A DNA stretch of 64,000 bases from JAGOTP01 sp964598725 (GCA_964598725.1 CAZRCW010000001.1:558001-622000), one strand, 5' to 3'; numbered from the stretch's first letter, positions 14,950 through 24,091 are shown. Notes: a model not told the origin generated them from the letters alone. Program-made: numbers and translations.

Positions 14950-15798
14950 ATGAATTCTCAGAACATGTTTAAAGCAAAAGCTGTAGTCGCCTTCATGGCA
15001 CTCATCGCTGGAGCGGCATTGATTGCCCCTTCTGCGTCTGCTCAGGTCGGTTACGGAGGTAAGGGCAGCATTGGTGGTGGAGGTGGGGGTGGTAGCATTG
15101 GTTGCTATCAGTCCATCCAGGCTCCAGCCGGTGGTTTTACCGTTAGCATTTCCAACCAGAACGGTTCGACGGCTACCCGTCTCGTTCAGTTGACGATCAA
15201 GCCAGGCAATGCTTCCCGCATGTCTGTCTCGAACGATGCCTCGTTCAGCAATGCTTCTATTGAACCAGCGAACGGTGCAAAGGATTGGACATTGTCCGAA
15301 GGCGAAGGTTCTAAGACGGTCTACGTTCGCTTCTACGACGAGTGTGGTACGGCCACAACGCCTGTTAGTGCAACGGTGAATTTCTCGGCAGCTCTTCCAA
15401 CGACCACCACAACCACGACCGATAACGGTCAGGTTCTCGGTGAACGTATCAGCAAGGTCGACGACTTGATCGCGACTCTCCGCTACGGCCGCCGCGCTAG
15501 TGCAGTCTTAGAGCTTCAGAACGAATTGGTCCGTTTGGGCTACATGCCACGCGGTTGGAAGTCGACGACGTACTACGGTCCAGTCACGCTTGGCGCCGTT
15601 AATCGCTACGTCGATAAGATGGATGCAGACTTAGACGAAATGGTCGGACGTTTGACCTACGGTCAGACCCACCCAGATGTCCGTCGCTTGAGCCGTCAGT
15701 TGCAGGCGAAAGGCTTCTTGGCCAAGAACGTCCGCATCTCGAGCTACTACGGCGTCGCTGTCCGTGCAGCCGTCGCGAAGTACAACGCTTCCCGCTAA
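14950..15798 (+). CDS. Secreted protein with two peptidoglycan-binding-like repeats
   Basis: A 282-residue exported protein. A signal peptide (about 1-31, ending PSASA-Q) is followed by a glycine-rich stretch, a beta-rich domain (about 45-145), a TTTTTT linker and two related C-terminal units, LRYGRRASAVLELQNELVRLG and LTYGQTHPDVRRLSRQLQAKG. Each ends in a YYG turn before a helix and resembles PG_binding_1. It probably attaches to the wall or surface. It has its own promoter and terminator. Confidence 0.75.
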   Translation: MNSQNMFKAKAVVAFMALIAGAALIAPSASAQVGYGGKGSIGGGGGGGSIGCYQSIQAPAGGFTVSISNQNGSTATRLVQLTIKPGNASRMSVSNDASFSNASIEPANGAKDWTLSEGEGSKTVYVRFYDECGTATTPVSATVNFSAALPTTTTTTTDNGQVLGERISKVDDLIATLRYGRRASAVLELQNELVRLGYMPRGWKSTTYYGPVTLGAVNRYVDKMDADLDEMVGRLTYGQTHPDVRRLSRQLQAKGFLAKNVRISSYYGVAVRAAVAKYNASR

Positions 15799-15811
15799 AC
15801 GAAACACAAGC

Positions 15812-15844
15812 AAAACACCTCTCAGAGATGGGAGGTGTTTTGTA
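15812..15844 (+). terminator. Terminator
   Basis: AAAACACCTC tcagagatg(g) GAGGTGTTTT followed by GTATTTT; it closes the preceding secreted-protein gene. Confidence 0.85.
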
Positions 15845-15852
15845 TTTTATTC

Positions 15853-15881
15853 TTGAACAGGGGCTTTAAACGTGCTAGGAA
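15853..15881 (+). promoter_or_regulatory. Promoter of the 421-residue orphan
   Basis: TTGAAC (15853-15858), 17-base spacer, TAGGAA (15876-15881), 9 bases after the terminator tail. Confidence 0.65.
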
Positions 15882-15914
15882 ATACCCACGAACCTTCACA
15901 AGGAGACAGAATCA

Positions 15915-17180
15915 GTGCAAACCCTCATTCCTCTACGTGCTTTGCTGCATGCCATCTGGAACATGCTCTACCTCGCCGAACTCATTCGGCAGATCGTTGA
16001 TCGCTGGCCGAAAACAATCCCGGCCATCAATCCGGATCTGATCATTGAGCATTCGCCGGTGCAGACCAACATGCTGGGCCAGTCCCTGCTCGGCGCCTAC
16101 AAGGGCGAACAGCCGGTCGCCTTCGCGCAGTTCCGAGCGCGCTACATCCTGCCGCTCTACGAGATCGTGAACTCGGGTGTCTTCGCGGACTACCTGTCCG
16201 CGCTCTGGGCTTGGACGCGGAACGGACGGCGGGTCTACCGGGTGGACGCGGACCTCGCGCGCATCCTGTCGACGACCAAGCCGCCCAACATCACCTGGAG
16301 AGAACTGGTCTTTCCGCTGGATGCGTTCGTGGTTCGGTTGGCCGAGCCGTGGCTGCATCCGTACGGGAATGGAGCAGTCTCCCACCTGATCGCCGCCCGC
16401 TTCGAAGGGGAGCTGGCCAACTGCTTCTCTCATGGCGAGGTGACCGTCACTTCGCTCGTCATCATCATGGCGGTGCCGGACAAGTACGACGATGAGGTGG
16501 TTCATCTCATTCCGGAGGCTTTGCGTCAGCTCCTCGCTCGCCGAGCATCGACGGGTGATAAGACGAAACTCCCCATCGAGCTTCTCAAGGAACTCGGTCG
16601 CTACATCGACACGGTGTACGGTGAGATCAACGAGATCGACGCCCGACCGGGCGCTCTCAGCGGCTTCTTCCTCATGAACGATGCGTTGGATCGGTCGATC
16701 CGCTCGCCCTTCTCCGCCATCGTCGAGATGGAAGCGCTTCAAGGCGCGGATCTGACGACCCTGGACGCGCGTGCCGCCTTCGACGACCTGATCGGCGTGT
16801 TCGTCGCTAATCTGGTGACTTATCTCGGGATGGCACGTCCGGATCGGCCGCAGACGGTTTCGCAACCGACGCCACCTCGTACGGGTCAACCGCTGCGCGG
16901 CGAGATCACGTCGGATGTACAGCTCCTGGATGTCGTTCACTCCTTTACGCTGACGCCAGAAGAGCGTCGCGTGATGGACATGATCATCCGTGGGGAAGGG
17001 CATCTGGTCGGGAGAGAGCTCATGGCGCACTTTCGGTCGCGCCACTTTCGCCGGCCGCCCGGGTTCGGTCTGGATCCACTCGCGCCGCGCACTGTTCTGG
17101 TGAATGCGACGTTTGTGCGGCCGGATCGACTCGTCGAAGGAACGTTACCCGGCGGATCTACCGTTCGGGTGAAGCACTGA
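15915..17180 (+). CDS. Hypothetical protein, 421 residues, GC-rich orphan
   Basis: The start is a GTG supported by AAGGAG 9 bases upstream. The protein is soluble and leucine- and arginine-rich, with a first helix LRALLHAIWNMLYLAELIRQ, which is amphipathic rather than a membrane segment. I see no known domain or metal-binding motif. Third positions are strongly G/C, unlike the flanking secreted-protein genes. The unit is closed by its own hairpin terminator, so it is an independent cassette. The reverse strand also has a long open frame, an effect of codon bias. Confidence 0.75.
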   Translation: MQTLIPLRALLHAIWNMLYLAELIRQIVDRWPKTIPAINPDLIIEHSPVQTNMLGQSLLGAYKGEQPVAFAQFRARYILPLYEIVNSGVFADYLSALWAWTRNGRRVYRVDADLARILSTTKPPNITWRELVFPLDAFVVRLAEPWLHPYGNGAVSHLIAARFEGELANCFSHGEVTVTSLVIIMAVPDKYDDEVVHLIPEALRQLLARRASTGDKTKLPIELLKELGRYIDTVYGEINEIDARPGALSGFFLMNDALDRSIRSPFSAIVEMEALQGADLTTLDARAAFDDLIGVFVANLVTYLGMARPDRPQTVSQPTPPRTGQPLRGEITSDVQLLDVVHSFTLTPEERRVMDMIIRGEGHLVGRELMAHFRSRHFRRPPGFGLDPLAPRTVLVNATFVRPDRLVEGTLPGGSTVRVKH

Positions 17181-17190
17181 ATCAAGGCTA

Positions 17191-17240
17191 GGGGTACGGA
17201 ACACCGCTCTCGCGGATCCTTGTTCCGGATCTACCCCCTT
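17191..17240 (+). terminator. Terminator
   Basis: GGGGTA-CGGAACA ... TGTTCCG-ga-TCTACCCC followed by CTTG; it closes the 421-residue orphan. Confidence 0.7.
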
Positions 17241-17340
17241 GTCGCTGAAATTCTCTCAAACGAGGGGATTTGAGCCATAAGTGGATGATGCAGAGGTGCG
17301 AATGTGCTAATCTATGCCCGTTAGGTCCTTTCTTTCGTTC

Positions 17341-18825
17341 ATGCAGAAGCACATTCGTCGGGCCCATCGCGCGTTCAAGAAGTACTTCATTCCTCACAAG
17401 GGAAATAAGTATCACCCACACGCGCTCCACACGCATCATACGGTCTTGTATGCGGTCTTGTTTACGATCTTGAAGGCTGTTTTGATTATCGTCGCGCTGT
17501 TCATCCCAGCAGAGGCGTTTGTCACACCGGATGTGTTGGCTGACCAAGGCGCAAAGATTATCGCTCGTACGAACCAGGTCCGCATTGAGCAGGGGTTGCC
17601 TGAGCTCAAGGTTAGTTCGCTCTTGGTGCATTCTGCCGAAGCCAAGGCGATCGACATGGAGCAGCAGGGCTATTTCAGTCACGTGAGTCCCGATGGGCAT
17701 CGCTTGAGCTTCTTCTTAGCGAAAGCCGGCTATCCGTATATCGAAGCGGGGGAGAACCTCGCGATGGGCTTCTCGGATGCGGATGGCGCCATGAACGGTT
17801 GGATGAAGAGTCCAACCCACTACGCCAATTTGGTTGATCCGGCCTTCCGTGAGATCGGCGTTGGGATTGAGGGCGGGGTCTATCAAGGCAAGCCAACGGT
17901 CTTCGTCGCGCAGCATTTTGGAACTCGCCGCGAGACGCTCGAAGCGGCTCCGACCGAAAAGATCGAATCCGCACCTGCACCGGTTGAACCGAAAAACCAG
18001 CATCCAGCCCCGGTTGATCCCGGCGCCGCCGTACAGATCGCATCGACACAGCCAGCGAAAAAACCAACGACCGTTGCTACGACTCAGCTGAAGCCCGTGA
18101 CAACGTCTTCCAAACCCGTCGTCACGAAACCGGTCGTACCGGTCCAAGTTGCGACCCAGCCGGTCACTGTTCCAACGCCCGTCGTAACTGCTCCCGTTGA
18201 ACCGGTTGTTACGACTCCCGTTCCGACGACGGTCGTAGTCGCCCAGCCAGTCGAGACAGCTCCCGCCATTCCTACACCCGAACCGACCGTGATCGAGGAT
18301 GTATTAACCACGCCCTACAAGTTCGACACCGGTCGTTCGTACGTTGCCTGGAAGGATAGCGATGATCGCACCACGCTTGAATCGCAGGCTGTAATCGAGG
18401 GCGATGTCGCTTCAGCCAGTGTTGAGGTAAATGGCTATTCGTTTGTCTTGCAGTCCAAGCCGGATAGTGTGTTCGTCGGTTCAATGACGATTCCAGAGAC
18501 CTCGGACAGTCTCTTCAAAGTGGTCTTATCACCGACGCTGAAAGTCACGATGAAAGACGGTCAGAGCTTCGTCGAGGCGATCGAATGGCAGAACCCAAAA
18601 ATCGTCAGCGAAACCCCTTGGGAAAAGTACCTTCAAACGAAGTCCTGGCTCTCAAAATCGATTCCGGTGTTTGAAATCGTGCATTGGTTCTACATCGCCG
18701 CCTTGGTTATTTTGTCGGGTGCGCTCCTTATCAGTATCTCGATTGAAGTGCGTAAGCAGCATCCGCATGTGATCGTTCAAACGTTGGCCTTGCTCGGCAT
18801 GCTCGTCATCTACATCAAGTTTTAA
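17341..18825 (+). CDS. CAP-domain (SCP/PR1) membrane protein
   Basis: A 494-residue exported protein. Residues about 36-60 form a membrane segment; a CAP domain follows (about 65-200) with ARTNQVRIEQGLPEL, HSAEAKAIDM, GYFSHVSPDGHR, GENLAMGF, GWMKSPTHYANLVDP and FREIGVGI. A long proline/threonine/valine linker, a small folded part and a C-terminal membrane helix (about 445-470) come next. CAP proteins are common in bacterial envelopes, role unclear. A -10 TAATCT at 17308 favours the ATG at 17341; the ATG at 17314 would lie at the transcription start. Confidence 0.85.
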   Translation: MQKHIRRAHRAFKKYFIPHKGNKYHPHALHTHHTVLYAVLFTILKAVLIIVALFIPAEAFVTPDVLADQGAKIIARTNQVRIEQGLPELKVSSLLVHSAEAKAIDMEQQGYFSHVSPDGHRLSFFLAKAGYPYIEAGENLAMGFSDADGAMNGWMKSPTHYANLVDPAFREIGVGIEGGVYQGKPTVFVAQHFGTRRETLEAAPTEKIESAPAPVEPKNQHPAPVDPGAAVQIASTQPAKKPTTVATTQLKPVTTSSKPVVTKPVVPVQVATQPVTVPTPVVTAPVEPVVTTPVPTTVVVAQPVETAPAIPTPEPTVIEDVLTTPYKFDTGRSYVAWKDSDDRTTLESQAVIEGDVASASVEVNGYSFVLQSKPDSVFVGSMTIPETSDSLFKVVLSPTLKVTMKDGQSFVEAIEWQNPKIVSETPWEKYLQTKSWLSKSIPVFEIVHWFYIAALVILSGALLISISIEVRKQHPHVIVQTLALLGMLVIYIKF

Positions 18826-18879
18826 AACGCGTAACGCCCACCAGGAACGAGGGTGGTGATCGCTTCAAACGTTGTAATC

Positions 18880-19896
18880 TTAATACAGGCTCGTTAGCCG
18901 ATCGATGTAGGTTTCCAAATGCTCCGAATAGAACTCCATGCGTCGGAGCTCAGCTTCTTGGAGCCCGTCGGTACGTGTGCTGTTCGCAAAGTAATGTTCC
19001 GATTCTGGCCAGAGTGCGTGAACAGCTTTCAGGTAATAACTCATGATCCCACGGGCAAGTTCGTCTTTTGGAAGGGGATAGAGCGCGTTATAAGCTTGTA
19101 AAAAGAGCTGAGCAAATTCATACCCATCTTCATTGAAGTGCGGCGCGAAGCACATAAAATCAACCGCACGCGCCACCTCAAACGCGCGTGGGCCGATACA
19201 AGCCTTCTCAAGATCGAAGACATGGCTCACCTCATCTTCGTCATTGTAGAAAATGTTGTGGCCGTGGAAGTCGCCGTGCAGGAGATGATCGTCGACGAGT
19301 CCTAGTTGATCTGGTCCGATCGGATTGAGTTTGGCTAAGCCTTGGCGTAGGCGGACGCATTTGAGTGCTAGTCGATCGTAATCGGTCTGCGTATCTTGAG
19401 CACGGATCTGTTCTTCGATCTTAGCCGCCTTCTCAAGGAGCGTTTCGCGATCCCAGTGTTTTAGTTTTGGAACAGCGATGTCTGCGTAATCACTTCGGCC
19501 GGCGAGGTGGATTCTGGCCAACATGCTGCCCGTCGAACTCCACGCTTTTGGCGTCCGGTCCGAACGCCGAATCGATCGTCCTTCAACGAATGGGAACAGT
19601 GCGTAGAGCGTCCCTTCGTATTCAAAGATCGTCGTTTTCTCTTCGTTCACGTACGGCAAAATAATCGGGATCCCACGCGTCGCAAAGAAGATCTTGGCGG
19701 TATGGACGGCTTCGATTTTGCTGCGATCCGTTTTGCGATAGCCCTTCAGGAAGAGCTTCCGATTCGGGGTCTCAAGCGCGAAGTTTCGTCCCAGGTAGCC
19801 TTCCGTAATCGGCTCAAAGGCTGTCACCGTTTGGGCAACGGGATAAAGCGAGGCAAGTAACTCGAGCAGACCTTCGGGGAGCGTTGTGTGACTCAT
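18880..19896 (-). CDS. APH/choline-kinase-like phosphotransferase
   Basis: A 338-residue protein with the kinase-like fold of the aminoglycoside phosphotransferase family. The catalytic motif LLHGDFHGHNIFYND and the metal-binding FDLEKACIGPRAFEVAR are intact; NRKLFLKGYRK supplies the ATP-binding lysine. Family members phosphorylate small molecules such as homoserine, choline or sugars. The gene follows the oxidoreductase gene by 5 bases and is likely co-transcribed with it, so it may act on a related metabolite. Substrate unknown; a resistance role is not implied. Confidence 0.8.
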   Translation of the reverse strand: MSHTTLPEGLLELLASLYPVAQTVTAFEPITEGYLGRNFALETPNRKLFLKGYRKTDRSKIEAVHTAKIFFATRGIPIILPYVNEEKTTIFEYEGTLYALFPFVEGRSIRRSDRTPKAWSSTGSMLARIHLAGRSDYADIAVPKLKHWDRETLLEKAAKIEEQIRAQDTQTDYDRLALKCVRLRQGLAKLNPIGPDQLGLVDDHLLHGDFHGHNIFYNDEDEVSHVFDLEKACIGPRAFEVARAVDFMCFAPHFNEDGYEFAQLFLQAYNALYPLPKDELARGIMSYYLKAVHALWPESEHYFANSTRTDGLQEAELRRMEFYSEHLETYIDRLTSLY

Positions 19897-19901
19897 GCGG
19901 A

Positions 19902-21305
19902 TTACGAGGCGTAGCCTTCTGGGAGGGAGACCGGCTCGAGTTTGTCTGTAGCAGGTGCATTGAACAAATCCGCCTTCATCTCCTCTTCGTTAAAGTGGTA
20001 TTCCTGATTGAGGAAGTCCATGATCTTCTCCGCATCACGCATTGCGTTATATAAGCAGACGCTCGCTCCAGGGGAGGGGGTCATGTTGAAGATGGCGTTT
20101 TCACCAATAATCTTGCCTTCTCCGAGTTGGAGCTCGCGTGATTTGGTGTCAACACGTTGCAGACGCATACCCCCATACCCTTCGGCAGCTTTCAGATCGC
20201 TGGCTTTGATAGTTGGAATAATCTTTTTCACATTGCTCACGAATAGCTTTGTGCCAATCCACGGCAGTTCGTACAGCATGTTCTTCAATAGATATTTAAA
20301 GCGCACAGGATCCAGCAAAATTTTGTAGAAGCTGATCCAGGTTTGAAGATTGCCTAAGCCTGAAGATCGGAAGTAGTCGCCAGACGTCCGGAAGTTCCGG
20401 CTCTCAAGTACCGGATGGAAACGGGCGGTTGGGCCCCAGCGGGTGGCATCGGCAACTCGTACGTCTGGATCTCCATGAACGGCGGCAAACGGCAAACGCT
20501 GATCTTGAACGGTATAGACTTTGCCGTTTAAGAGCTGTTTAGAAAAATACCAGGTTCCGGCAATGGGAATCAATGAGAAGTGTTTTCCATAACCGAGCTG
20601 TTTTGCCAATAACAAGCTGTATGAATCCGCGTTGACGACCAGGACCTTGGTTCGTACCGTCGTGCCATCCTTGCTCTTCAGCGTGTAGGTCTTCTCTTCT
20701 GGGTTGAAGGTAATGGTCTCTACATGGGTATTGAAACGAACCGAAACGTCTGGCTTATCTCGTTTGGCGTAATCGATAAACGATTGCGCCAAACGTTCGA
20801 AATCAACTCCGTAGCCCTGCTGGGTACAGAGTGCGATTAAAGGCTCATTCTCTGGACGGCCTTCAACAACTTTTGGTTCGACCTTGGCAATCTCTTCACG
20901 CGACAGCTTGTGGAAGTCCGGGAATAGCTCCTTTAAGTCTTCATGCCGTTGCTCAAGCCAAGCAACTTCTTTTGATCCCACGCCGATGACCATTTTTTGA
21001 ACGGGGAATAGCAGTTGCTTGCGTTCTGCTTCAGGCAAACGTTCAGCGTAGCGAGCAACCATGAAGGCAGCTGGTTTCACCTGACGGGCTTTCTCGAGCG
21101 TATAGTTGGTCTCGATATCGCCGACATGCAGCGTTTGGCTATTGTTGCTCGCTTTGGAGTTTACTTGGCCAGGACGATCGTATTTTTCAAGCAAAGCAAT
21201 TTTTGCAACGTTCGTGTAATGGGCAAGCGTATACAGGAGCGATGTACCGCTTACACCACCGCCAATAATCACGACATCGAACAGGGAAGCATCGGTTTGG
21301 GCCAT
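19902..21305 (-). CDS. FAD-dependent oxidoreductase, malate:quinone oxidoreductase-like
   Basis: A 467-residue flavoprotein. The dinucleotide-binding motif VVIIGGGVSGTSLLYTLA starts at residue 10, followed by LLEKYDRPGQVNSKASNNSQ and later GPTARFHPVLE; the C-terminal NMTPSPGASVCLYNAMRDA is a typical Mqo-family FAD motif. Mqo oxidises malate to oxaloacetate and passes electrons to quinone at the membrane. It is shorter than the E. coli enzyme. In a reduced CPR-type genome a quinone-linked enzyme is unexpected, so substrate and acceptor may differ. It is paired with the APH-like kinase gene. Confidence 0.72.
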   Translation of the reverse strand: MAQTDASLFDVVIIGGGVSGTSLLYTLAHYTNVAKIALLEKYDRPGQVNSKASNNSQTLHVGDIETNYTLEKARQVKPAAFMVARYAERLPEAERKQLLFPVQKMVIGVGSKEVAWLEQRHEDLKELFPDFHKLSREEIAKVEPKVVEGRPENEPLIALCTQQGYGVDFERLAQSFIDYAKRDKPDVSVRFNTHVETITFNPEEKTYTLKSKDGTTVRTKVLVVNADSYSLLLAKQLGYGKHFSLIPIAGTWYFSKQLLNGKVYTVQDQRLPFAAVHGDPDVRVADATRWGPTARFHPVLESRNFRTSGDYFRSSGLGNLQTWISFYKILLDPVRFKYLLKNMLYELPWIGTKLFVSNVKKIIPTIKASDLKAAEGYGGMRLQRVDTKSRELQLGEGKIIGENAIFNMTPSPGASVCLYNAMRDAEKIMDFLNQEYHFNEEEMKADLFNAPATDKLEPVSLPEGYAS

Positions 21306-21372
21306 AAGGTTGATCGCACTGTATACTCAATCTTACTCTCTGTACAAATACGGCCGTTCGGTTAGTTTCTGG

Positions 21373-22386
21373 TTAGTTTCTGGCTGAAATAAGGGCTTTT
21401 TTCTTACGCAATAACCAATAGAGGCCGCGATAGCGACCGATGACGATCCGTTTCCAGCGTCGAAGCTTGAAACGTGACTGCTGAGCGAGTTGTTTCGAAT
21501 GCTTTTTTCCGGCTAACAGCTTCGCTTGGGCGCGACAGCGGAGCGAACAAAACGCTTGATCGGGTGTCGCGGCGCAAGTCTCACACATGACGAGATGCAG
21601 GTGGCATTCGTAGTTAGCGCAGTTCACGTAGCGTTCGGTAGTTTGTTTGCAGTGGTGACAGCTGGCGACGATCGTCCGCTCACCACCGAAATCCATCATG
21701 ACGCGTTCATCGAAGGTATAGAGCGTTCCCAAGAAATCCTGCCCCGGGTACTTCTCCATGTAGGCGTGGATGCCGTTTTCGAGTTGGTAGACGTTCTTGA
21801 AGCCATGGCTTAGCAGATAGGCGGACATTTTTTCACAGCGAATGCCACCGGTGCAGACGGTCACAATCTTTTTATCTTTGTATGGTTCGAGTTTTACGAC
21901 CGCTTGTTTTAGGTCGCGTGAGGCACGCATCCCAGGGTCGATTGAGCCGGCGAAGTGTCCCGAAGCGAATTCATAGGAATTACGCATGTCGACGACCACG
22001 AAGTCGTCCTGCTTTTGATACATCTCACGTAACGTTTCTGGGGCGAGATGCGGAGCAGTCCGAATGCGCGGATCCGCTTCGGCTTGTGAAAACTGTGTGC
22101 CGACCAATTCTTTTCTGACACGAACTGCAAGCTTTGGAAACGTTGTCCCTGTGCCGACGCTGGTCTTAATGTTGATGTCCGCGAAGCGTGGATCGGCTCG
22201 GAACTGATCGATCAGGGTTTGGGTATTCTCGGTCGTCCCTTCAAGTGTCGCATTGATGCCTTCTTCGGCAATCAAAACCCGTCCTTTTAGTTCAAGGGAA
22301 TGGGCACGTGTTTCGAGATCCTCAGCAAAGCTGCGTGGATCTTCAATCGTGACGTATTTATAAAAGAGAAGTACCTGAAACGGCAT
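21373..22386 (-). CDS. trhO: tRNA uridine(34) hydroxylase
   Basis: A 337-residue TrhO/YceA-type protein that hydroxylates the wobble uridine of some tRNAs. The N-terminal acylphosphatase-like domain has LKGRVLIAEEGINATLEG; the rhodanese domain has VVDMRNSYEFASGHF and the active loop VTVCTGGIRCEK. A C-terminal cysteine-rich part (about 255-310) has several CxxC pairs. The ATG at 22386 is preferred: a TTGCAG-17-TATCTA promoter ends 6 bases before it, making the mRNA nearly leaderless, and an upstream in-frame extension shows no homology. Confidence 0.9.
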   Translation of the reverse strand: MPFQVLLFYKYVTIEDPRSFAEDLETRAHSLELKGRVLIAEEGINATLEGTTENTQTLIDQFRADPRFADINIKTSVGTGTTFPKLAVRVRKELVGTQFSQAEADPRIRTAPHLAPETLREMYQKQDDFVVVDMRNSYEFASGHFAGSIDPGMRASRDLKQAVVKLEPYKDKKIVTVCTGGIRCEKMSAYLLSHGFKNVYQLENGIHAYMEKYPGQDFLGTLYTFDERVMMDFGGERTIVASCHHCKQTTERYVNCANYECHLHLVMCETCAATPDQAFCSLRCRAQAKLLAGKKHSKQLAQQSRFKLRRWKRIVIGRYRGLYWLLRKKKALISARN

Positions 22387-22426
22387 GGGGGATAGATACC
22401 GTTTTTTAGCCGTTTCTGCAAGCTGT

Positions 22427-22855
22427 TTAGACGGTTTCGGCCAACATCTTGAGGGTCTGCAGCGCGCCTTGCCAACCTTTTTCGGCATCGGCGAGTTCGG
22501 CATGGGTGAGCGCTTGTTCGAACTCTTCACGAGCCGTCAAAATGGTTTTTGCGCCCATCTGACGAAGGGTATAGGTCAACGTTGAATGAACGGCCGATGG
22601 TTCGCCAGCTTTTGGTTCGAGCGTCGTGAATAAGGTGTGTTTCAGTAGCTTACCTGGTTCGATCGCGAGAATCTCGCCGCGCGTGTTCAACACACCATCT
22701 TCTAACGTCCGCCAACCGATAGACGACCCAACCTTCCAATCGGTTACATAGTCGCCACCTAATTTCATCGTAAGTGCTGGATCGGTGAATACGCGCCAAA
22801 CCACAGGAGCAGAGGCGATAATCGTAATCTGAAGTTCAATCGTAGACTGGGGCAT
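22427..22855 (-). CDS. SRPBCC/AHSA1-like protein
   Basis: A 142-residue START-like protein. ASAPVVWRVFTDPALTMKL and DWKVGSSIGWRTLEDG match the Aha1-C (activator of Hsp90 ATPase homologue) branch. Such proteins bind hydrophobic ligands in a curved sheet; the ligand is unknown. A second member of the family lies at 23527-23934, about 1 kb away on the same strand. Confidence 0.82.
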   Translation of the reverse strand: MPQSTIELQITIIASAPVVWRVFTDPALTMKLGGDYVTDWKVGSSIGWRTLEDGVLNTRGEILAIEPGKLLKHTLFTTLEPKAGEPSAVHSTLTYTLRQMGAKTILTAREEFEQALTHAELADAEKGWQGALQTLKMLAETV

Positions 22856-22925
22856 GGAAGGGGTCCAAAAGAGTGATATTCCCAGCTTACAGGTCGCGCA
22901 CGGACTATGCTATTCTTTGAGAACT

Positions 22926-23462
22926 ATGCCGACAGCTCCTTCTCCAATCAGTCTGTATCTTACAAAACTTCCATCAGCTCAACGCACTGCGCTCAGCACA
23001 CTCCGGAAAACGATTTTGACCATTGCCAAAGGCGCTGAAGAAACGATTAGTTACGGCATCCCGACCTTCAAGCTCTACGGTCATTTAGTTGGGTTCGCCG
23101 CTTTCAAACAACATCTCAGCTTCTTCGTGATGAGCGCACGTTTTTTGAAGACCTTAAAGAAGGAGGAATTGAAGGGCATTGACTGGAATGTTTCCACGAT
23201 CAAATTCAGTCCTGAGAAGCCGTTGCCAGTTTCGTTGGTCAAGAAGATTGTGCAGCTTCGCTTACAAGAAAATAAAACGTTATTTGAAACCAAGTACGGT
23301 CTTCCGATTACCGACTTAAAGCTCTCACAGCCAGCCATCCGGGCGTTATTGAATGCAAAGATCAAGACGACCAAGTACTTGAAGGGGAAGAAGTGGGAAA
23401 GTTTGAAAGAGCTGCATGGGATCGGGCCGAGTACGCTGCCGGTGATCAAGAAGTATCTGTAA
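22926..23462 (+). CDS. DUF1801 protein with C-terminal HhH-like segment
   Basis: A 178-residue protein. Residues about 1-120 have the DUF1801/YdhG pattern (LRKTILTIAKGAEETISYGIPTFK, VGFAAFKQHLSFF). The last 30 residues, SLKELHGIGPSTLPVIKKYL, look like a helix-hairpin-helix. The ATG at 22926 lies 9 bases after a TATTCT -10 box, so the mRNA would be almost leaderless; a longer upstream frame lacks support. Function of the family is uncertain (an iron-chaperone role is reported for some members). Confidence 0.8.
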   Translation: MPTAPSPISLYLTKLPSAQRTALSTLRKTILTIAKGAEETISYGIPTFKLYGHLVGFAAFKQHLSFFVMSARFLKTLKKEELKGIDWNVSTIKFSPEKPLPVSLVKKIVQLRLQENKTLFETKYGLPITDLKLSQPAIRALLNAKIKTTKYLKGKKWESLKELHGIGPSTLPVIKKYL

Positions 23463-23479
23463 GGTTTCGATGGTCCAAA

Positions 23480-23518
23480 AGAATCCCAGGCATCAGAGCC
23501 TGGGATTCTTGGTTTTGT
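23480..23518 (+). terminator. Terminator
   Basis: A perfect 13-pair hairpin, AAGAATCCCAGGC atcaga GCCTGGGATTCTT, then GGTTTTG. It lies between two convergent genes and could serve both. Confidence 0.9.
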
Positions 23519-23526
23519 ATTTTAGG

Positions 23527-23934
23527 TTAGCGAAGTGATTCCGTATGACGCTTGAACGAGTCTAAGATCGACTGCCACCCAGCACGCTGCATGTCAGGAG
23601 AATTCTCGTCTTCGGCATCGAAGGTTTGGGTGACCTTTACTCCGCCGTCTACCTCTTCGAAGGTCGTTTCAGCGGAACGGTCTCCGAAAGCGGTCACCAG
23701 TTTCTGGTAAGGAACCACTTCTGTGTAGGTTCCAGCGAAGTCGAAACCCGCACTGCCGTCACGGGCTTCCATGCGCGAGGAGAAGGCACCACCGACACGA
23801 ACGTCGTTCGTTGCCAAAGGGCAACACCAATCCGGTGAGGCGGCGTTCCACTTTGTAATGTGTTCTGGCTCGGTCCAGGATTTCCAGACGGTTTCGATGG
23901 GGGCTTGCACGAGGGTTTCGACGGTGATTTTCAT
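23527..23934 (-). CDS. SRPBCC/AHSA1-like protein
   Basis: A 135-residue START-like protein: VQAPIETVWKSWTEPEHITKW, RVGGAFSSRMEARDGS and GWQSILDSFKRH at the end. Length is normal for the Aha1-C family. It converges on the DUF1801 gene, sharing a bidirectional terminator. Two direct repeats lie upstream of its promoter region. Confidence 0.85.
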   Translation of the reverse strand: MKITVETLVQAPIETVWKSWTEPEHITKWNAASPDWCCPLATNDVRVGGAFSSRMEARDGSAGFDFAGTYTEVVPYQKLVTAFGDRSAETTFEEVDGGVKVTQTFDAEDENSPDMQRAGWQSILDSFKRHTESLR

Positions 23935-23972
23935 ACGAATGACAGAATGATAAATATATTATTTTGCTCAAC

Positions 23973-23993
23973 TCATTGAGTATTCATTGAGTA
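23973..23993 (-). promoter_or_regulatory. Tandem direct repeat upstream of the SRPBCC gene
   Basis: Two copies of TACTCAATGA (minus strand) in an 11-base period, about 40-60 bases upstream of the ATG at 23934. The spacing of about one helical turn would suit an operator; no regulator is identified. Confidence 0.35.
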
Positions 23994-24043
23994 CCCAATT
24001 TATCTAAACATCTCACCTTTTTCTGGTTTGTTCGAGCATCTAA

Positions 24044-24080
24044 AACGGCGAACTCCCACGGGCGGAGTTGCCTATGGGAG
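24044..24080 (-). terminator. Terminator
   Basis: Minus strand GGC-AACTC cgcccgtgg GAGTT-c-GCC then GTTTTAG, with an alternative CTCCCA/TGGGAG pairing. It closes the coiled-coil gene. Confidence 0.7.
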
Positions 24081-24091
24081 CGGGGAGATCG

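Noticed and set aside
15933..17045. 370-codon minus-strand frame opposite the 421-residue orphan
   Set aside because: The plus frame has an SD-supported GTG, a promoter and a matching terminator; the reverse frame has low-complexity Arg/His-rich composition typical of antisense reading.
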